Assembly: GCF_002938425.1 (NCBI RefSeq)
Contig: NZ_POQU01000003.1
Span: forward strand, 57,449-121,448
Reading direction: 5' to 3'
Source: Blastococcus atacamensis
Lineage (GTDB): Bacteria > Actinomycetota > Actinomycetes > Mycobacteriales > Geodermatophilaceae
Length of the DNA: 64,000 bases
Shown piece after piece: positions 17,206 through 24,708 of the stretch. Both the position numbers and the translations under genes were made by a program. Numbering within the stretch: the stretch's first letter is position 1; each line of letters opens with the position of its first letter. The notes below the pieces were generated by a model. It saw only the letters and a program-made list of their open reading frames with translations, had not been told where the DNA came from and ran no database searches.

Positions 17206-17251
17206 TGGACTGCGCGGTCCATTACTGGTCAACAGTGGACTCGCAGGTCCA
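17206..17251. promoter_or_regulatory. Twin operators for the divergent TetR-family regulator
   Basis: Two copies of TGGAC-N6-GTCCA lie at 17206-17221 and 17236-17251, exactly 30 bp apart, i.e. three helical turns on the same face. They lie between the SDR start (17103) and the TetR start (17274). A TetR dimer on each would cover the tetR promoter and could control both directions. Confidence 0.7.
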
Positions 17252-17273
17252 ATTCCTCGGTACGGTGATCGCC

Positions 17274-17939
17274 ATGCGTGAACGACCGTCAGGCATCCCG
17301 GAACCCGTGCTCACCGCGCGGGGACGAGCCACCCGCGAGCGGATCGTGACGGCGGCCGCGGACCTCATGCACGCACGCGGCGTGGCGGGCACCAGCCTGG
17401 ACGACGTCCGAGCGGTCACCGGCACCAGCAAGTCGCAGCTGTACCACTACTTCACCGACAAATCGGCGCTCGTCGGCGCGGTCATCCAGCGGCAGGTCCA
17501 GCAGGTGCTCAGTGCCCAGCAACCGGAGCTCGACTCGATCGACTCGCTGGCCGCGCTGCGAAGATGGCGCGACCGGGTCGTCGCCCTGAACTGTCAGATC
17601 GGCTACCCCGGTGGCTGCCCGCTGGGGCGGTTGGCGGCCGAGCTGACCCAGGCCGAGCGGTGCGCGCCGGCCGAACTGGTCGCCGGCTTCGCCGACTGGG
17701 AGCACCGGCTGGCGGGCGGGCTGCGCCGCATGCAGGAACGCGGTGAGCTCGTGGCCGAACCGGATCCCTTGGCTGCGGGTCTGCTCGCGGCGTTGCAAGG
17801 GGGACTGCTGCTGGCGCAGGCGACAGGGTCGCCCTTCCCGCTGGAAGCGGCGCTGGACCTGGCTCTCGACGGCGTCGCTGCGCACGTGGCGCCGGCCGAT
17901 CCGCCCGGGGCCGCAACCCCGGGCCAACGCGCGGCGTGA
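17274..17939 (+). CDS. TetR/AcrR-family transcriptional regulator
   Basis: A 221-residue repressor with the N-terminal HTH at about 15-62 (TRERIVTAAADLMHARGVAG, TGTSKSQLYHYFTDKSALV) and a ligand domain with GYPGGCPLGRLAAEL, a pattern common in regulators of quinone- or electrophile-responsive reductases. ATG at 17274 is used because translation from earlier in-frame codons would read through the operators. It is divergent from the SDR/ene-reductase operon and faces twin inverted repeats, so autoregulation and control of that operon are likely. Cys in the ligand domain could sense electrophiles, an inference only. Confidence 0.9.
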   Translation: MRERPSGIPEPVLTARGRATRERIVTAAADLMHARGVAGTSLDDVRAVTGTSKSQLYHYFTDKSALVGAVIQRQVQQVLSAQQPELDSIDSLAALRRWRDRVVALNCQIGYPGGCPLGRLAAELTQAERCAPAELVAGFADWEHRLAGGLRRMQERGELVAEPDPLAAGLLAALQGGLLLAQATGSPFPLEAALDLALDGVAAHVAPADPPGAATPGQRAA

Positions 17940-17952
17940 TCGCTGACCGATA

Positions 17953-19329
17953 TCAGAGCCGCCGGACGTCGACCTCCACGGCCTCGAAGGCCTTGCGGGC
18001 CGCGATGAGCACCGGGTCCCACACCGGCGCGAACGGCGGCGCGTAGGCAAGGTCCAGGGACAGGATCTGGTCGACGGTCATCTCGTTCCAGATGCAGATG
18101 GCCAGGGCGTCGATGCGCTTGGCAGCCGCCTCGCGGCCGACCACCTGCGCACCGAGCAGCCGCCCGCTCCGTCGTTCGGCGATCATCTTGACCCGGATGG
18201 GCCGGGAGCCGGGGAAGTAGCCGGCCTTGGTGGTGGAGTCGACCGAGGCGGTCACGAACGAGTAGCCGGCCGCCAGCGCCTCCTCGCTCGACAGGCCGGT
18301 GCGGGCGACCTCGAGGTCGCAGACCTTGGTGATCGCGGTGCCGATCACGCCGGGAAAGGTGGCGTACCCGCCGCCGATGTTGATCCCGGCGACGCGGCCC
18401 TGCTTGTTGGCGTGCGTGCCGAGCGCCACCACCACCCGCTGGCCGGAGAGCCGGTGACGGGACTCGACGCAGTCCCCGGCCGCCCACACGCCCTCGACCT
18501 GGGTCCGCATGCGGGCGTCCACCGCGATACCGCCGGATGTGCCGAGTGCGATGCCGGCCTCCTGCGCCAGCCGGATGTTGGGCCGGACGCCGAGGCCGAG
18601 CACGACGAGATCGGCCGGCAGCTCCCGGCCGCTTCCTGTCACCACCGCTCGGGCCCGCCCGTCACCGCCGACGTCGACGGCGACGACCTCCTCGGAGAGC
18701 AACAGGTCGATGCCCACGCCGCGCACCGCATCGGCGATGAACTCCCCGATGTCGGGATCGAAGGTGCCCACCGGCGTGGCCGAGCGGTCGACCACCGTGA
18801 CCTGCAGACCGCGGACCCGGCAGGCCTCGGCGATCTCCAGGCCGATGTAGCCGCCACCCACCACGACGACGGTCCGCACCCGGCCGCTGTCGAGTTCGGT
18901 GCGCAGGGCGACACCGTCGTCGAGGACCTGCACCCCGTACACGCCCGCGGCGTCGATCCCCGGTACCGGCGGGCGCATCGGCACGCTGCCCGCGGCGTAC
19001 ACGAGCTCGTCGAACGGTTCGGTCCCCTCGCCCCCGCCCGCCAGCTCACGCCACAGGACGACCCGTCGATCCAGGTCGATGCCGGTCACCTCGGTACGCA
19101 GCCGCACGTCGATACCAGCCGCGCGATGCTGGTCAGGAGTGCGCGCGACGAGCTGGGACTCACTGCTGACCGTGCCGCCGATCCAGTACGGGATGCCGCA
19201 GGCAGAGTACGAGGTCGCCCGGCCGCGCTCGAACATCACCACGTCGAGATCAGGCTGCCGCTTCTTGGCCTGAGATGCGGCACTGCCGCCGGCGGCGTCC
19301 CCGCCGATCACCACCAGTCGCCGTCCCAT
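17953..19329 (-). CDS. FAD-dependent pyridine nucleotide-disulfide oxidoreductase (CoA-disulfide reductase/NADH oxidase type)
   Basis: A 458-residue flavoprotein. FAD motif VVIGGDAAGGSAA begins at residue 6; a single redox cysteine, Cys44 in SYSACGIPY, is the hallmark of CoA-disulfide reductases and NADH oxidases rather than two-cysteine disulfide reductases. The NAD(P)H motif VVGGGYIGLEIAEACR lies near 156 and the second FAD motif GVWAAGDCVE near 280; the dimerisation domain completes the C-terminus. ATG at 19329 is preceded by no strong ribosome site. It converges on the tetR gene with 13 bp between stops. Substrate (CoA disulfide, polysulfide or O2) cannot be told from sequence. Confidence 0.85.
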   Translation of the reverse strand: MGRRLVVIGGDAAGGSAASQAKKRQPDLDVVMFERGRATSYSACGIPYWIGGTVSSESQLVARTPDQHRAAGIDVRLRTEVTGIDLDRRVVLWRELAGGGEGTEPFDELVYAAGSVPMRPPVPGIDAAGVYGVQVLDDGVALRTELDSGRVRTVVVVGGGYIGLEIAEACRVRGLQVTVVDRSATPVGTFDPDIGEFIADAVRGVGIDLLLSEEVVAVDVGGDGRARAVVTGSGRELPADLVVLGLGVRPNIRLAQEAGIALGTSGGIAVDARMRTQVEGVWAAGDCVESRHRLSGQRVVVALGTHANKQGRVAGINIGGGYATFPGVIGTAITKVCDLEVARTGLSSEEALAAGYSFVTASVDSTTKAGYFPGSRPIRVKMIAERRSGRLLGAQVVGREAAAKRIDALAICIWNEMTVDQILSLDLAYAPPFAPVWDPVLIAARKAFEAVEVDVRRL

Positions 19330-19438
19330 GACGGCTGACCGTAGGCCACTTCCGGCCCGCCGGCCGACCGGGCGTCGGCTCGCCGGCCGAAGGTGGAGCA
19401 GGCTGGTGAGGTGGGGTGGCCGCGCCTACGGTCGGGTC

Positions 19439-20233
19439 ATGTCGCTGACCCTCGGCACCGGCCCCCTCGCGCGTCCCTCGACGGGGGAGCTGAACGCCGA
19501 CCTGTGGTCGGTGGCTCCCGCGCACGCGCTCTTCGCGCATCCACTGCAGGAGCGCATCCGCGGCCTGCTGGGCGGGCAGACGGTGGTGGAGACCACCGGT
19601 GCGGTGCTGCTGCACGAGACCGGGCTGATGCCGCGCTGGTACCTGCCGGAGGCCGACGTGGCGCCGGGCGTGCTGCGGCCCAGCGACACGCGCACCACCT
19701 GCCCGTTCAAGGGCGAGGCCCACTACTGGCACCTGGAGGTCGACGGGCACCGGGTCGAGGATGCCGCCTGGTCCTATCCGGAGCCGGTGGACGGCTGCCC
19801 GCCGCTGGCCGGGCTGGTCTCCTTCCACCTGGAGCGCCTGGACTCCTGGTGGATCGAGGACGAGCAGATGCTCGGCCACCCCCGCGACCCCTTCCACCGG
19901 GTGGACGCCCGGCGCTCCTCCCGGCAGGTCGTCGTCCGCGTGGGCGGGCAGGTGGTCGCCGAGACGCGGTCGCCGGTCGCGGTGTTCGAGACCGGTCTGC
20001 CGGTGCGCTGGTACGTGCCGGAGGCCGACGTCCGCGACGGTGTTCTGCAGCAGAGCCCGACGACGACGGTCTGCCCGTACAAGGGCGTGGCGACCTACGA
20101 GCACGTCGTCGTCGACGGGCGGCGGTACGACGACGCGGCATGGTGCTACCGCGAGCCGCTGCTGGAGGCGCTCCCGGCCGCGGGCCACCGGTCCTTCGAC
20201 GGCGAGCACGTCGAGGTGCAGGTCACCACCTGA
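19439..20233 (+). CDS. Tandem DUF427 domain protein
   Basis: A 264-residue soluble protein built from two related halves, about 45-135 and 170-250. Each has the DUF427 pattern: VVETTGAVLLHETGLMPRWY and CPFKGEAHYW in the first, AVFETGLPVRWYVPEADV and CPYKGVATYEH in the second. Each half ends with AAWSYPEP or AAWCYREP. DUF427 proteins are widespread in actinobacteria with no firmly assigned activity. ATG at 19439 starts close to a TACGGT -10-like box, so the mRNA may be leaderless. It is a stand-alone gene. Confidence 0.85.
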   Translation: MSLTLGTGPLARPSTGELNADLWSVAPAHALFAHPLQERIRGLLGGQTVVETTGAVLLHETGLMPRWYLPEADVAPGVLRPSDTRTTCPFKGEAHYWHLEVDGHRVEDAAWSYPEPVDGCPPLAGLVSFHLERLDSWWIEDEQMLGHPRDPFHRVDARRSSRQVVVRVGGQVVAETRSPVAVFETGLPVRWYVPEADVRDGVLQQSPTTTVCPYKGVATYEHVVVDGRRYDDAAWCYREPLLEALPAAGHRSFDGEHVEVQVTT

Positions 20234-20242
20234 CCGACGCCA

Positions 20243-20914
20243 TCAGGTCAGCGTGGCGGCGAGATCGGTCAGAGCCCCGACGCGCAGCGACGGCGGGGTG
20301 GACGACTGCGGGTACGGCGCGCCGGCCCGGTCGATCCAGGCGGTGGCCAGGCCGGCGCGGGCGGCGCCGTCGATGTCCCAGGGATGGACGGCCACCAGCA
20401 GCATGTCCGCGGGGTCGGTCCCGCAGGTCCGGGCGGCGTACTCGTAGGCGGTGCGGGCCGGCTTCCACGCCCCGGCGTCCTCCACCGAGAGCAAGACCTC
20501 GAACTGGTCGCGGATGCCGGCGTCGGTGAGCAGCCGCTCGGACACCTGGGTGGAGCCGTTGGTGAGGGTGACCAGGCGCCGCCCCGAGGCCCGCAGGGCC
20601 CGGATGCCGTCGGGCACGTCGGGGTGGACCGCCAGCTCGCCGAAGCCGCTCATGACGTGCTCCACGGCCGCATCGAGGTCCCGGTCGAGCTCCACGCCGT
20701 GCAGCACGGTGCGGAGGGCGTCGGCGCCGAGCTCGGCGAAGGGGCGGGAGGCGCCGGCGGCGGTGAGGGCGAACCCGTCGCGCAACAGGGTGGCGAACCA
20801 CAGCTTCGCCAGGTGGTCCGGTGCACCCACGTCGGTGAAGCGCTGCGCCATCGGGCTCATGTCGGACAAGGTCTCGTTGACGTCGAAGACGATCACGGAC
20901 GGCGAGCTGGTCAC
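20243..20914 (-). CDS. Haloacid dehalogenase, type II
   Basis: A 223-residue HAD hydrolase of the L-2-haloacid dehalogenase type: nucleophile Asp11 in FDVNETLSDM, a helical cap, LVTLTNGSTQV (motif II Thr/Asn), WKPARTAYEYAA (Lys of motif III) and AVHPWDIDGAARAGLATAWI (motif IV). Type II enzymes hydrolyse the C-halogen bond of short 2-haloacids with inversion. GTG at 20914 is the only reasonable start. It is last in a three-gene operon with DehI and alpha/beta hydrolase genes. Some homologues act on other substrates, so dehalogenation is likely but not certain. Confidence 0.85.
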   Translation of the reverse strand: MTSSPSVIVFDVNETLSDMSPMAQRFTDVGAPDHLAKLWFATLLRDGFALTAAGASRPFAELGADALRTVLHGVELDRDLDAAVEHVMSGFGELAVHPDVPDGIRALRASGRRLVTLTNGSTQVSERLLTDAGIRDQFEVLLSVEDAGAWKPARTAYEYAARTCGTDPADMLLVAVHPWDIDGAARAGLATAWIDRAGAPYPQSSTPPSLRVGALTDLAATLT

Positions 20915-20941
20915 CAGGGCTCCAGGAGAGAGAGGGCGGGA

Positions 20942-21718
20942 TCAGGTGGCGTCGGTGCTCGACGCCACGAGCACGAGGACGCGCGGAAGGGTGGCGAGGT
21001 AGGCGTCGAGCACGGCGGCCATGCCCGGTCGGGCGTCGGCGAGCCCGTCGCGTTCCAGTGCGGACGGCCCGGCCGCGACCTGCCAGGGCAGCTGCCGCGC
21101 CGCTGTGAGCGCCTGCCGCTGGAGGCGGTCGGCGGCCGGCCGGGTGGTGGCGGCCTGGGGGCCGAGGACGTCCCAGGCGGCTTCGAGCAGCCCACGTCCG
21201 GCCAGCGAGCGCCAGACGGTGTTGACGATCGGGGTGTCGAGGGCGACGCGGATGTCGCCGTACAGCTCCGGCGCCGGGGCGTCGGCCGGAGAGGGGGCGG
21301 GGTCCTGCGGCTCGACGGGTTGTCCCGCAGGTGGGCGTCCGGGCGCGGGTGGGGCGTCGAGCTCCCCGCCGAGCGCCAGACGGAGACCGGCAGCCAGCAG
21401 CAGCATCCGGCTGAGCGGTCCGGCGAACCCGGCAAGCGCCTGCTGGACCTCGGCGTCCACCGGCGGCATCCCGGCGTCCCGGACCGAGGTGACCAGCTCC
21501 TGCGCTGCCGAGGCGTAGGCCGGGTCCGGCAGCACCGCGCCGGCCTGCTCCGCGGCCAGCACGAGGTAGCCGGGGCACAGCGCGAGGGACTTGAACAGGC
21601 TGGGGACGAAAGGCATCGACTGGAGCAACCCGGCGTAGACGTCGGCGACCACGCCGATGGCCGCCGCCTCCTCGACCATCGGATAGCCGACGAAGCCGGC
21701 GGACGCCTCACTGCCCAC
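20942..21718 (-). CDS. DehI-like haloacid dehalogenase (group I)
   Basis: A 258-residue all-helical protein with two related halves joined by a Pro-rich linker (about 120-148). The first half has YAGLLQSMPFVPSLFKSLAL then CPGYLVLAAEQ; the second has ELYGDIRVALDTPIVNTVW then LAGRGLLEAAWDVLG. This internal pseudo-repeat is typical of DehI, which attacks D- and L-2-haloacids directly with water. It is somewhat shorter than the roughly 300-residue proteobacterial enzymes, and the catalytic aspartate cannot be assigned safely. GTG at 21718 overlaps the preceding gene by 11 nt; the HAD gene follows after 27 bp. Confidence 0.68.
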   Translation of the reverse strand: MGSEASAGFVGYPMVEEAAAIGVVADVYAGLLQSMPFVPSLFKSLALCPGYLVLAAEQAGAVLPDPAYASAAQELVTSVRDAGMPPVDAEVQQALAGFAGPLSRMLLLAAGLRLALGGELDAPPAPGRPPAGQPVEPQDPAPSPADAPAPELYGDIRVALDTPIVNTVWRSLAGRGLLEAAWDVLGPQAATTRPAADRLQRQALTAARQLPWQVAAGPSALERDGLADARPGMAAVLDAYLATLPRVLVLVASSTDAT

Positions 21719-22559
21719 GGTCGGACCCCGGTTCCGGCCGTGCGGAGATCAGTTCGTCGATGACGCCGGCGATGACCTCGGGGTGGTCCTCCGGGGTGAA
21801 GTGCTTCCCCCCGGGAATCGGCTGCAGGGTCGTGCCGAGGTCGGCGGCCAGGCGCCGGCCGTACTCGACCTTCTGGAACCGGTCGGCGTCACCCCACACG
21901 ACCCGGGCGGGGAGGCCGAGGGCGGGCAGCTCGTCGGCGACGGCCAGGGTGTCCGCCACGTCGAGCGCGCTGACCTGGCGCATCAGGCTGCGCGCAGCCC
22001 CGTGGGCGACGTAGTGCTGCCAGTGCACGCCGATCGACTCGAGCGCCCGTGCCCGGTCGTCGTGGCCGCGATGGAGGAGCTGGACGAACGAGGGATACAG
22101 GACGAGCTCCGGCAGGTACCGCAGAGCCGGCGCGGCACTCCGCATCGCCTTGACGCTGGGGATGGGCCAGGAGTCGTAGCAGACCGCGTTGGTGAGCACG
22201 ATCCCGGAGAACCGACCGGGCGCCCGGGCCGCGGCGATCTGGGCCACCCCGCCGCCGAGGTCGTGCCCCACCAGCACCGGGAACTCGACGCCGATCAGGT
22301 CCAGCCAGCGCAGCAGCCGGTCGGCCTGGGCAGCCAGGCCCAGGTCGCGGCCCTCGCCGTCGGGGATGGAGCTGCCGTAGCCGACCATCTCCAACGCCAG
22401 GGACCGGCCGCTGACCAGCGGCATGACGTGGCGCCAGAGCCGGGGCGAGGTCGGGATGCCGTGCACGAGGACGACGGGGGAGCCCTCTCCGTGCTCCAGC
22501 CAGCGGATCGGTTCGCCGTCGAGCAGGTCCTCGTGCAGGTGCACACCGAGCCCGTTCAC
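21708..22559 (-). CDS. Alpha/beta hydrolase with Asp nucleophile (haloalkane dehalogenase/epoxide hydrolase type)
   Basis: From GTG 22559 the protein has 283 residues. The oxyanion motif is VLVHGIPTSPRLW, the nucleophile elbow VGHDLGGGVAQ places Asp at about residue 100 (not Ser, so not an esterase), an acidic residue lies in VVWGDADRF and the base in GGKHFTPEDHP. This set is that of haloalkane and fluoroacetate dehalogenases and epoxide hydrolases. A better ribosome site (AGAAGGA) precedes an ATG at 22636, but that frame reaches a stop after 26 codons; one indel would join it to the open frame, so the true N-terminus may be longer. It is first in the dehalogenase operon. Confidence 0.8.
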   Translation of the reverse strand: MNGLGVHLHEDLLDGEPIRWLEHGEGSPVVLVHGIPTSPRLWRHVMPLVSGRSLALEMVGYGSSIPDGEGRDLGLAAQADRLLRWLDLIGVEFPVLVGHDLGGGVAQIAAARAPGRFSGIVLTNAVCYDSWPIPSVKAMRSAAPALRYLPELVLYPSFVQLLHRGHDDRARALESIGVHWQHYVAHGAARSLMRQVSALDVADTLAVADELPALGLPARVVWGDADRFQKVEYGRRLAADLGTTLQPIPGGKHFTPEDHPEVIAGVIDELISARPEPGSDRGQ

Positions 22560-22794
22560 GAGCGACTTCCCGACCGTGGCCGGATGGATGCCGCCGGTGG
22601 ACCGGCCGGGTGCGGTCCTGCTGTGGTCGTTCGCATGTCGACGTCCTTCTCTGCTCGGTTGCTCCGGGCCATGCCCCGTGACGTGCCCGTGAACCGCCCA
22701 AGCTGACCGAACGGTTCGCCGAGGACCTTCCAGCGAGATCCGGATGTCACTGACCGTGCAGGAACAGTGGCGCGCGACGCACCGTTGGCCGCTC

Positions 22795-23616
22795 ATGAGG
22801 TCTCGAGTGCTCCGATCCTCACTGGTCCCCGCAGCAGGCGTCATCCTGCTGCTGTCCGGATGCGGTGGATCGGCAGATTCCGCCGCGCCTGACCCAGCGG
22901 TCCGCGCGGCCGAGCAGGTGTTCGTCGAGGATCCGGTCGTGCTGCCCGACGCCTCGGGCACGTTCGCCACCCTGCGGGTCTCCACAGATCTCGACATGGC
23001 CTGCGCCGTCGTGTTCGGACAGGACGAGTCCCTCGGTGACGGGATGGCGACCGACGCCGACATGGGCGGTGGTGCCCACACCGACCACGAGGCCGTCATG
23101 AGCGGACTGCGGCCCGACACCGAGTACTTCTACCGCGTGCAGGGGTCGGGGACCGACGGGAACCTCTATCGCAGCGAGCTGATGACCTTCCGGACCCCGT
23201 TGGCTGAAGAGGCCGGCACGCCGGGCGAGAACGCTGCTCTCGGGGCAGAGGTCATGGACGCCAGCTCCGAGTTCTCCGACGCCTTCACCGCGGCCAATGC
23301 CGTCGACGGTGATCTCGCAACCGAGTGGTCGAGTGACGGCGACGGCGACGATGCGTCGATCACGATCGACCTGGGGCGACCGGTGGACGTGGTCGGAATG
23401 GCGCTGCGGAGCCGGTCGATGAGTGACGGCACATCCGTCGTCGAGAGCTTCACCGTGACCGTCGATGGTGGGCAGACCTACGGACCCTTCGGCGCCGGCA
23501 CCGCATCCACCGTGAGCGAGGCCGAGTTCACCGGGCAGGTCCTGAGGATCGACGCCGAGCGCACCAGCGGCGGCAACACCGGCGCGGCCGAGATCGAGGT
23601 CTACGAGGCGCCGTGA
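22795..23616 (+). CDS. Lipoprotein with F5/8 type C (discoidin) domain
   Basis: Exported lipoprotein of 273 residues. The signal peptide ends in the lipobox LLSGC with Cys23 as the lipid anchor. Residues 40-140 resemble a fibronectin-III or metallophosphatase N-terminal domain (LRPDTEYFYRVQGSG), and 150-273 form a discoidin-like carbohydrate-binding sandwich (AANAVDGDLATEWSSDGDGD, ITIDLGRPVDVVGMAL). It probably binds cell-surface or extracellular glycans. ATG 22795 gives a normal signal peptide; an in-frame ATG at 22744 would add 17 residues. It is divergent from the dehalogenase operon across about 235 bp that hold no other recognised element. Confidence 0.78.
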   Translation: MRSRVLRSSLVPAAGVILLLSGCGGSADSAAPDPAVRAAEQVFVEDPVVLPDASGTFATLRVSTDLDMACAVVFGQDESLGDGMATDADMGGGAHTDHEAVMSGLRPDTEYFYRVQGSGTDGNLYRSELMTFRTPLAEEAGTPGENAALGAEVMDASSEFSDAFTAANAVDGDLATEWSSDGDGDDASITIDLGRPVDVVGMALRSRSMSDGTSVVESFTVTVDGGQTYGPFGAGTASTVSEAEFTGQVLRIDAERTSGGNTGAAEIEVYEAP

Positions 23617-23637
23617 TGGCCCGCCCTCCCCGGTCGG

Positions 23638-23672
23638 CTCGGGGCCCGGCCGAGATCCGGCCGGGCCCCGAG
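23638..23672. terminator. Bidirectional hairpin terminator
   Basis: Perfect 14-bp arms CTCGGGGCCCGGCC (23638-23651) and GGCCGGGCCCCGAG (23659-23672) with a 7-nt loop lie exactly between two convergent genes ending at 23616 and 23683. Confidence 0.75.
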
Positions 23673-23682
23673 GTGGAGCGGA

Positions 23683-24708
23683 TCAGCGCTGGGCGAGGTA
23701 GGCCGCGCCGGTTCGCCGCAGCCGGTCGTGCACGCCGTCGGCGACGGAAAGGCCCTCGCGGCCCAGGTAGGCCTTCGCCAGCTTGGCGACCATCGTGTAG
23801 TTCGTGTCCACGACGTTGGCCACCGGCGCCAGCCCGGCCTGGCTGACCAGCTGGTAGGCGTCGAGGGTGTCCCAGCCGGTGAGCTGCGCCGCCCAGGTGA
23901 CGAGGTCGTGCTGGCTCACCCGGTAGGCGTCCTCCAGCGGCCGGGTGGAGCCGGTCGACATGAGGTAGTCGTCGGTCTCCAGCCGGGGCCACGGGTTGCC
24001 GCCGCCCTTGATCAGGTCGACGACGACGACGGTGCGCATCGCCGCCTCGACCGCGGTGCCGCACACCTCGCCCTCGCCCTGCCGGCAGTGGCCGTCACCG
24101 ATGGCCAGCTGCCCGCCGGCGACGTTCACCCCGAAGTACGCCGTCGTCCCTGCGCGCAGTTCCGGGGTGTCCATGTTCCCGCCGTGCGCGCCGGGGGTGA
24201 TGGTCGCGAACACCTCACCGCCGGCCGGGGCGACCCCGACCGTCCCGTGCATCGGGTCCAGCGGCAGCTCGACCTCGGGGCCGCCGCGGCGCGGACGGAA
24301 GAGGCAGGTGCCGCGCTCCCGGTCGATCTCGTAGACCCACACGACCTCCTCGAGGGGCTCGTGCAGCATCGCCGTGCTGTGCGTCGCGGTGAGCGCCCCG
24401 AAGTGCGGGAACGTCGCCGAGACGGCCCAGTCGCGGGCCGGCGCGATCTCCACGAAGTGCACCGCGAGGGTGTCGCCGGGCTCGGCGCCCTCGACGTGGA
24501 TCGGTCCGGTGACCGGGTTGAGCTGCGAGAAGTCGCAGACGGCGCTGGGCAGGTCCTCGGCCTTCGTCACCCGGCCGCCGAAGCAGTCCTCGGTGGTGAG
24601 CTCCACGACCGTGCCCGGCTGCACTCGCACCAGCGGCTCGGGTGCCCCGCCGAAGGTGTACCGGTACTGGTCGGGGGTGGGGGTCAGCTGGACGACCTCG
24701 AGGCTCAC
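23683..24708 (-). CDS. Acetamidase/formamidase family amidohydrolase
   Basis: A 341-residue member of the FmdA/AmdA family, which hydrolyses short amides to the acid and ammonia. Family stretches are FGGRVTKAEDLP, NPVTGPIHVEGAEPGDTLAV, DPMHGTVGVAP, PGAHGGNMDTPEL with the conserved GGN(M)D, and GDGHCRQGEGEVCGTAVE. GTG at 24708 overlaps the permease stop (GTGA), which fixes the start. It is the last gene of the AmiC-like/permease/acetamidase operon. Members also act on formamide or on indoleacetamide-like compounds, so the exact amide is open. Confidence 0.88.
   Translation of the reverse strand: MSLEVVQLTPTPDQYRYTFGGAPEPLVRVQPGTVVELTTEDCFGGRVTKAEDLPSAVCDFSQLNPVTGPIHVEGAEPGDTLAVHFVEIAPARDWAVSATFPHFGALTATHSTAMLHEPLEEVVWVYEIDRERGTCLFRPRRGGPEVELPLDPMHGTVGVAPAGGEVFATITPGAHGGNMDTPELRAGTTAYFGVNVAGGQLAIGDGHCRQGEGEVCGTAVEAAMRTVVVVDLIKGGGNPWPRLETDDYLMSTGSTRPLEDAYRVSQHDLVTWAAQLTGWDTLDAYQLVSQAGLAPVANVVDTNYTMVAKLAKAYLGREGLSVADGVHDRLRRTGAAYLAQR

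Noticed and set aside
17115..17273. N-terminal extension of the TetR protein
   Set aside because: It would be translated across both operator palindromes and the promoter region and does not resemble a TetR N-terminus.
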